Assembly (NCBI GenBank): GCA_027600665.1
Contig: JADGJL010001001.1
Span: forward strand, 1 to 11,147
Reading direction: 5' to 3'
DNA: 11,147 nucleotides
DNA from: Irineochytrium annulatum
Taxonomy: Eukaryota > Chytridiomycota > Chytridiomycetes > Chytridiales > Chytridiaceae
In this document: piece by piece, positions 7,025 to 11,147 of the stretch
Position numbering within the stretch: the first letter of the stretch is position 1
How the letters are laid out: every line of letters starts with the position of its first letter
Notes under the pieces: model-generated
What the model was told of the DNA's origin: nothing
The model's database searches: none
The model's input: the letters and a program-made list of their open reading frames with translations, nothing else
Position numbers and translations under genes: made by a program

Positions 7025-8810
7025 TCAACCCCCAAACGCCTCCTGCAGAATCTGCACAGCGGTCATGGTCCCATTCCCATTCTCCGCCAAAACCACCACC
7101 CTTTGGATCTGCTCCCCGCTCGCGGGACACCTAATCAAAATGCTATTGCTGACGCTCGGCGCGTACCCGAACACCGCCAGCCTGCTCACGTGGCTCGTGG
7201 CCGAGTAATCGACCTGCGCCGGCCTCTGCTTGCTCGTGACGCCACACACCTCCAAGAACTCGGCGAACGCCGGGTCCTTGATCAACCCGACTTCGGGGTC
7301 CGGGCTGTAGCGGAAGGTGAAGGGCATGGCGAAAGTGACGTTGACGTTGGAGGGGAAGACGAGCGCGGAGGAATTGGAGGCCGTGCCTTGCGCGCCTGTG
7401 CCGATCAGTGGCGTAAACGAGGGGATGTAGTTTGGGTCCGGGTTTGTGGGCGGTGCGCCGATAAACTTGTCGATGCCCAGGGAGGACGGGCTGCGTCCCA
7501 TCATGATCTGGGACTGGTTCACTTTGAGGTAGGCGTTCAGGTTCAACGTGTCGACGGTGAGGTCGTAAGGATTCGGATTGACGACAGAGATATTGAGAAC
7601 AAACTTGATTTCAAGCGTCAAGGTGTTGAGATTTGTAGTGCCGGGTGCGGTGGAGAAGATGAAGGAGGAAGTGTGGTTACCCTGCGCGTTGTGGTCGGAG
7701 AGCAAGGTGAGGGAGAGGACCTGGATTTTGGGGAAGCGGGGCCAATAGATGTATCCGAGGACGGCGAGGGCAATGAGGAGGGGGAGAAGGATGAGGAGCG
7801 TGATGGCGAGCTTGCGTAGGCGACGGTTACGCCGTATGTCACGCTCGGCTTGAGATTCAGGGTCGATTTTAAGCTTGGCGCCCGCCCGGGGTCGGTCGAT
7901 CACTCTGCTATGTGAACAAATGTTCAGTAAAAAACCGCAATCGATCTACTTAAATTTATACAACCCACCTAGAATCTTTTGCGCTCGTGCTAGTGCCAGC
8001 CTTCGTGGCCTTATCCGCCTTCGTCTTGTCCACCTTGGCCTTATCCCCTTTCGCGACAACATCTGAGCTCTCCGTATCGGCAGCCAGCCCCGTTGAAACC
8101 AGTGCAGTCTTGCCCTTCGTGCCTTTACGGCTAGGTGAGGCAGTAATTGCAGCGGCCGGAGAGTCCGGAGCAACCGAGGCCGCCGCCACACCAACAAAAG
8201 CCGCAGTTGCGGCCGCACCAACGCCCTTCTCTGGCACAACAACCGGAGAATTCACCGGCGGCGCCGGCTCCCCGCCGGCCCAAAGCTGATCCCCCTGCTG
8301 CCCCTGCACCGCCTGGCCATGATTCGCAAACGCTTGATTCTGCAAGTATCCGCCCTCCGTCCCCGCCCCGGCGCTCGCCGCGTAGCCATAGCCTCGATAC
8401 CCATACGCCGCCGCGGCCGCTTGCTGCTGATAATACTGGTGATAATACGGATCATACGGCTGCCCAGCATACGGATGCTGTCCGGTGTAGGGATCCTGAC
8501 CCGCATACTGACCATAGGGAGCGTAGGGAGCCTGCTGGCCGTACTGAGCGTAGGCCCCAGCGTACGGGTCTGGGTAGGAGACTTCGCCTTCCGCCGCCGG
8601 GGCCGCATGCGCATCGACACCAGCGGCGGTGGGATCGGGTGCCGTGGGTCCCGAGGGGGTGTAATTGGAAATGACGGGGCTCAGGGCGGCGCTGTCGTCA
8701 TCCGAGGCATGATCGGGGCGAGTGACTGCGGCATCGCAGTCCTGGGGTGTTGGGGAGGATGGAGGGGCGGCGACCTGTGTGCCAGCGGGATCGTGGGCGG
8801 GGGAGGCCAT
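7025..8810 (-). CDS. LEA2-like single-pass membrane protein with Tyr/Gln-rich N-terminus (two exons, 573 aa)
   Basis: Exon 1 is 8810-7969 and exon 2 is 7904-7025 (TGA). The 64-bp intron has a GTGGGT donor and TAGCAG acceptor and splits an Arg codon (AG|A). The start at 8810 is chosen for its GCCGCCATGG context; the open frame upstream has no ATG. Residues 1-280 are predicted disordered: an acidic Ala/Pro/Asp start, a Tyr/Pro/Gln/Gly tract at about 79-147 (repeated PYAGQ, QYG and YGY units), an Ala-rich part and a Lys/Asp-rich stretch at 254-270. Basic RRNRRLRK (305-312) is followed by one membrane span (313-334), so the C-terminus should be luminal or extracellular. The domain at 335-573 has FVLNISVVNPNPYDL (382-396), the NPN-type signature of LEA2 domains, and several N-glycosylation sequons. 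LEA2 domains are proposed lipid-handling folds; yeast vacuolar Vac7 and Tag1 carry them. The exact function here is unknown. Confidence 0.78.
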
Positions 8811-9570
8811 GGCGGCGATCCTGGGGCGATCGATGACGGCGGTGGTTAGGGCCGTTGGGTGGTAATGGGCACCGGTGGCTTGCACCTTTTCTGCATGAAA
8901 CTCCAACCAACAACAGCTTCACGCTTCACGCACATTGCAGTGCAAAGAGTGGAAGGATCTACAGCAACGTGAGACCATATCATCGAAGATCAGGAGCATA
9001 TGGAGGTAAAGGAAAAAAAAAGAGACGGTTGCGTCTGAATAAATGAGCTGTTATGTATTTATTCTCAGATTGAAAAGGATGCGAAACGAAGAGGAATGTG
9101 GAAGCCAGGAAGAAATTCAAAGGGCGGTCTAATCGCCTTTTCATCGTCGCGAGTTGGTATTGCCGCGATGCATAAGCATAGCCCCGAATCCCTGCGAGAC
9201 ACACGCAGTCAGCTGTCGGGCCCAGGTGCCCTTCCGCGACACAGTTGGGAAAAGTTACGCAACCACCGTCGTGATTGTATTTAAGGACGTCCTTGCTGAA
9301 GAAATAAAAAGGCAGGCTTCAAAGTCCGGCACGACAGTGGAAAGCGTTCCCGTTCAGGTGGCAGCTCGATATCAAAGGGTTAATGTAAGTTCGTTGAAGT
9401 GCTGAAGAAATGAGCGAAGCAAGGCCCTCTTTCGTCGCATTTCCGGCCCTAAGAAAAGAGCTGTGAAGTAATGTGACGTGGTTGACTCTCACCTTACAGG
9501 CCTGTCGTCTCCAATTCTCAAACCACCGACAAACAGAGTACCCTCCTCGCTTCACCTCTGCCAACAAGCC
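8811..9570. promoter_or_regulatory. Divergent promoter region of the LEA2-like gene (-) and the 246-aa gene (+)
   Basis: The two flanking genes point away from each other, so these 760 bases should hold both promoters and 5'UTRs. For the + gene, TATTTAAG at 9278-9285 resembles a TATA box. A probable 5'UTR intron follows (9385-9499, GTAAGT donor, TTACAG acceptor), then a leader to the ATG at 9571. For the - gene I see no clear TATA box; the stretch 8811-8900 stays open in the reading frame but lacks ATG. Short frames within 9096-9405 on + are not supported. Confidence 0.5.
9385..9499 (+). other. Probable 5'UTR intron of the 246-aa gene
   Basis: GTAAGT at 9385 and TTACAG ending at 9499 make a good splice pair enclosing 115 bases, with TTGAC near 9482 as a possible branch site. 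It lies 71 bases before the chosen ATG and downstream of the TATA-like TATTTAAG at 9278. Joining the exons does not create a longer in-frame start for the 246-aa protein, so I place the intron in the untranslated leader. Confidence 0.5.
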
Positions 9571-10311
9571 ATGGTCAACCTTTACAAGGCGCTCATGCCG
9601 TCCCTCATAAAGGATCAGAAGCGGCGGGATCGACGGCGGGCGAGGCGGGCGAGGGAGGATCGGGGTGACGTGGACGAGACCAGGATGGAGGATTACCATG
9701 ATGAGGAGGACGGGGACGATCTCCACGAGCATGCGGTTGACGCTGCAGCGGCTGCTGAGCCGCCGGCGTATGATCATGCTGCGGCTTGTGCCGTGAGAGA
9801 ACGACCGATCGACACAAGGCCGATCGATCAGCGGGGGATTGTACACCAGCAAGGAACGGGAATCGAACACCACATCGTCATGGAACAGCAGCATGCAGTC
9901 GAACAGCAGCTTGTGACGGATCTGCCGGGCGCAAACCCGTTCGCGGACCCAGTGGCGGAACAGCCAACAGCACATCATACCGCTGCCACTGCCCAGGCCG
10001 CTCAGCCAGCAGCAGAACAGCCCGTCGCCGTCTCCCCACCCGTCATGGACCATGCGCGGGCCGAGCAGATCGCGGAAATCATCACCTTTGACGTCGAAGG
10101 GGAGGAGCTGGAGCCGACGATCGAACCCAAGGTAGAGGAGGGACGAGCGGTGATGGAGGGGGCGGTGTTAGTGATCGATGGGGCCCTATTACCTGCACCG
10201 GTGGCGCCGACGAGAAAGGCGTCGGTGGCACCCGCCGTCGCGGCGGAGCTAAAGGAGGTCGTGGAGGTGACCCAGATGCTCGTTACGGAAGAGGGAGAGC
10301 GGAAGGATTAG
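9571..10311 (+). CDS. Unrecognised 246-aa hydrophilic protein with PPxY and NPF motifs
   Basis: The start at 9571 has the context AAGCCATGG and is the first ATG after a probable 5'UTR intron (9385-9499). I do not recognise the family. Visible parts: a short amphipathic start (MVNLYKALMPSL), a strongly basic stretch at 17-32 (KRRDRRRARRARED), an acidic Asp/Glu/His patch at 34-54 and an Ala/Gln/His-rich middle at 55-160. A more regular acidic C-terminal part (161-246) contains ITFDVEGEELEP and Val-rich segments. PPAY at 64-67 fits the PPxY motif bound by WW domains of Rsp5/Nedd4-type ubiquitin ligases. NPF at 122-124 fits the motif bound by EH-domain endocytic proteins. There is no signal peptide or membrane span. 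A trafficking adaptor is one guess; single short motifs in a low-complexity protein are weak evidence. It may also be a shortened subtelomeric gene. It is the last gene before the telomere. Confidence 0.6.
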   Translation: MVNLYKALMPSLIKDQKRRDRRRARRAREDRGDVDETRMEDYHDEEDGDDLHEHAVDAAAAAEPPAYDHAAACAVRERPIDTRPIDQRGIVHQQGTGIEHHIVMEQQHAVEQQLVTDLPGANPFADPVAEQPTAHHTAATAQAAQPAAEQPVAVSPPVMDHARAEQIAEIITFDVEGEELEPTIEPKVEEGRAVMEGAVLVIDGALLPAPVAPTRKASVAPAVAAELKEVVEVTQMLVTEEGERKD

Positions 10312-10805
10312 GCTCGCAAGAGCGAAAAGAATGTAGGACGTCGGGGTCGGCGACGGTGTATAGACGAATATTTTCTGCAACAGGATAGGGAGAAAAGAGT
10401 GTTATGTTATTTCTGGATATTCTGCAGCTTTATATCCATTTCGATCTCTTTTCGTTCTATCTGTTGTATTTCTACATTAGTGAGGATGCATGGCGGTGTG
10501 TTGGAAGTAACTTGGCCTCCGCACATTTCTTGTTTACAATCTTCCTTTCGTGTTCTTTTGTTGCCCTCCATCAACCTCTCGTCTTCTCCATTCTCCATTT
10601 CCGAAGTTTGCACATCTTGCTTCAATGTCAAATAAAAGCATCAACTTGTCTTTAACTCGTCATTTTTTATTATTATGATCCAATTTTTGACCTCCTTACC
10701 CTCGCACCATCACTTACTATATCCCGTCCACACTATCTTCACAACCAGCTACCCCAGTTCTCAGATAGGTGTCAACAAAACGGAGAATGGAACGCAACAG
10801 ACAGA
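10312..10805. other. AT-rich subtelomeric spacer
   Basis: Between the last gene and the telomeric tract the base composition falls from GC-rich to AT-rich at about 10380. AATAAA at 10631-10636 could be a polyadenylation signal, giving the 246-aa gene a 3'UTR of some 320 bases. Two overlapping frames (78 and 83 codons, near 10399-10655) are rich in Phe, Leu, Ser and Ile, as expected from T-rich DNA, and are not supported as genes. No helicase gene or tandem subtelomeric repeat is present. Confidence 0.55.
10631..10636 (+). terminator. Possible polyadenylation signal
   Basis: AATAAA on the + strand, about 320 bases after the stop codon of the 246-aa gene and inside T-rich DNA. It is the best candidate 3'-processing signal in this spacer, but fungal signals are loose and nothing else fixes the transcript end. 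Confidence 0.3.
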
Positions 10806-11147
10806 CTTAGGGTTAGGGTTACAAGGCTCGTAACCCACACAGGGTTTAGGGTTAGGGTTAAGGTTACTTAAGGTAGGGTTAGGGTTAGGATTAGGGTTAA
10901 GGTTAAGGCTAGGGTTAAGGTTAAGGTTAGGGTTAGGGTTAGGGTTAAGGTTAAGGTTAAGGTTAAGTAAGGGTTAAGGTTAAGGGTAAGGGTTAGGGTT
11001 ACGGTTAAGGTTAGAGTTAGGGTTAAGGTTAGGGTTAAGGTTAGGGTTAGGGTTAGGGTTAAGCTTAGGGTTAGGGTTAGGGTTAAGGTTAAGGTTAGGG
11101 TTAGGGTCAGGGTTAGGGTTAGGGTTAGGGTTAGGGTTAGGGTTAGG
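10806..11147 (+). repeat. Telomeric repeat tract (TTAGGG with TTAAGG variants)
   Basis: The tract is tandem TTAGGG with the G-rich strand running 5' to 3' out of the window, the correct orientation for a right chromosome end. The inner part is degenerate: TTAAGG units are mixed with TTAGGG, with rarer forms (TTAGGA, TTAGAG, GTTACGG, GTCAGGG) and a non-telomeric break at about 10820-10845. The last ~40 bases are clean TTAGGG and the window ends mid-repeat. This matches a proximal degenerate zone followed by telomerase-maintained repeats. An internal telomeric block at a contig break cannot be excluded. Confidence 0.93.

Noticed and set aside
7103..7819. 238-codon + strand frame opposite the LEA2-like exon
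   Set aside because: It is the antisense of a well-supported exon in GC-rich DNA and has the charged, repetitive composition typical of such shadows.
8811..8906. Upstream extension of the LEA2-like frame, whose VIDRPR recurs at the start of exon 2
   Set aside because: There is no ATG in the extension and the ATG at 8810 has an excellent context. The short repeat is likely chance or a GATCGA-rich sequence bias.
9154..9405. 83-codon + strand frame upstream of the 246-aa gene, which could splice at 9385/9499
   Set aside because: It has no ATG start. Splicing it to the next exon gives a frame that overlaps the 246-aa start out of phase and soon stops. It has no recognisable domain and better fits promoter and leader.
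10399..10655. Overlapping 78- and 83-codon hydrophobic frames near the telomere
   Set aside because: Phe/Leu/Ser/Ile-rich composition is what T-rich DNA gives in any frame; two frames overlap almost fully and neither has a motif.
1..11147. tRNA, rRNA, CRISPR array, transposon or prophage
   Set aside because: No tRNA box-like or rRNA sequence, no spaced repeats and no transposase or reverse transcriptase motifs were seen on either strand; the window is eukaryotic.

Overview
The window reads as the right-hand end of a fungal chromosome or contig. The last ~340 bases (10806-11147) are telomeric repeat, mostly TTAGGG on the + strand running outward. Inward of it lie GC-rich, intron-containing protein genes. 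The introns are short (43-115 bp) with GTRNG donors and YAG acceptors, and their removal restores clean reading frames. Short introns, high GC, TTAGGG telomere and above all the gene content suggest a basidiomycete, most likely Agaricomycotina. I cannot name a genus.

Left two thirds (1-6524): four paralogous seven-transmembrane receptor genes. Three are head-to-tail on + (29-698, partial at the window edge; 1479-2711; 3076-4447). The fourth is on - (4974-6524), tail-to-tail with the third. I reassembled each from four exons with introns at the same positions and phases (0, 2, 0). The proteins are 352, 380 and 457 aa, plus one partial. Membrane topology and motifs in TM3-TM7 fit Ste3-type (class D) pheromone receptors of fungi. 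They are divergent: the loop before TM5 is very short, all four have an Asp at the top of TM5, and the three complete copies have a glycosylation sequon in the first extracellular loop. I found no CaaX pheromone-precursor gene beside them.

Middle (7025-8810, - strand): one two-exon gene for a 573-aa single-pass protein. It has a long Tyr/Gln/Pro/Gly/Ala-rich cytoplasmic N-terminus, one membrane span and a LEA2-like C-terminal domain.

Right (9240-10311, + strand): a gene for an unrecognised 246-aa hydrophilic protein with a basic N-terminus, a PPxY motif and an NPF motif, preceded by a probable 5'UTR intron. About 490 bp of AT-richer non-genic DNA separates it from the telomeric tract.

The likely story is a subtelomeric expansion of pheromone-receptor-like GPCRs that have diverged from mating-type receptors. 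The membrane protein and the PPxY/NPF protein are subtelomeric neighbours with no proven link to the receptors.
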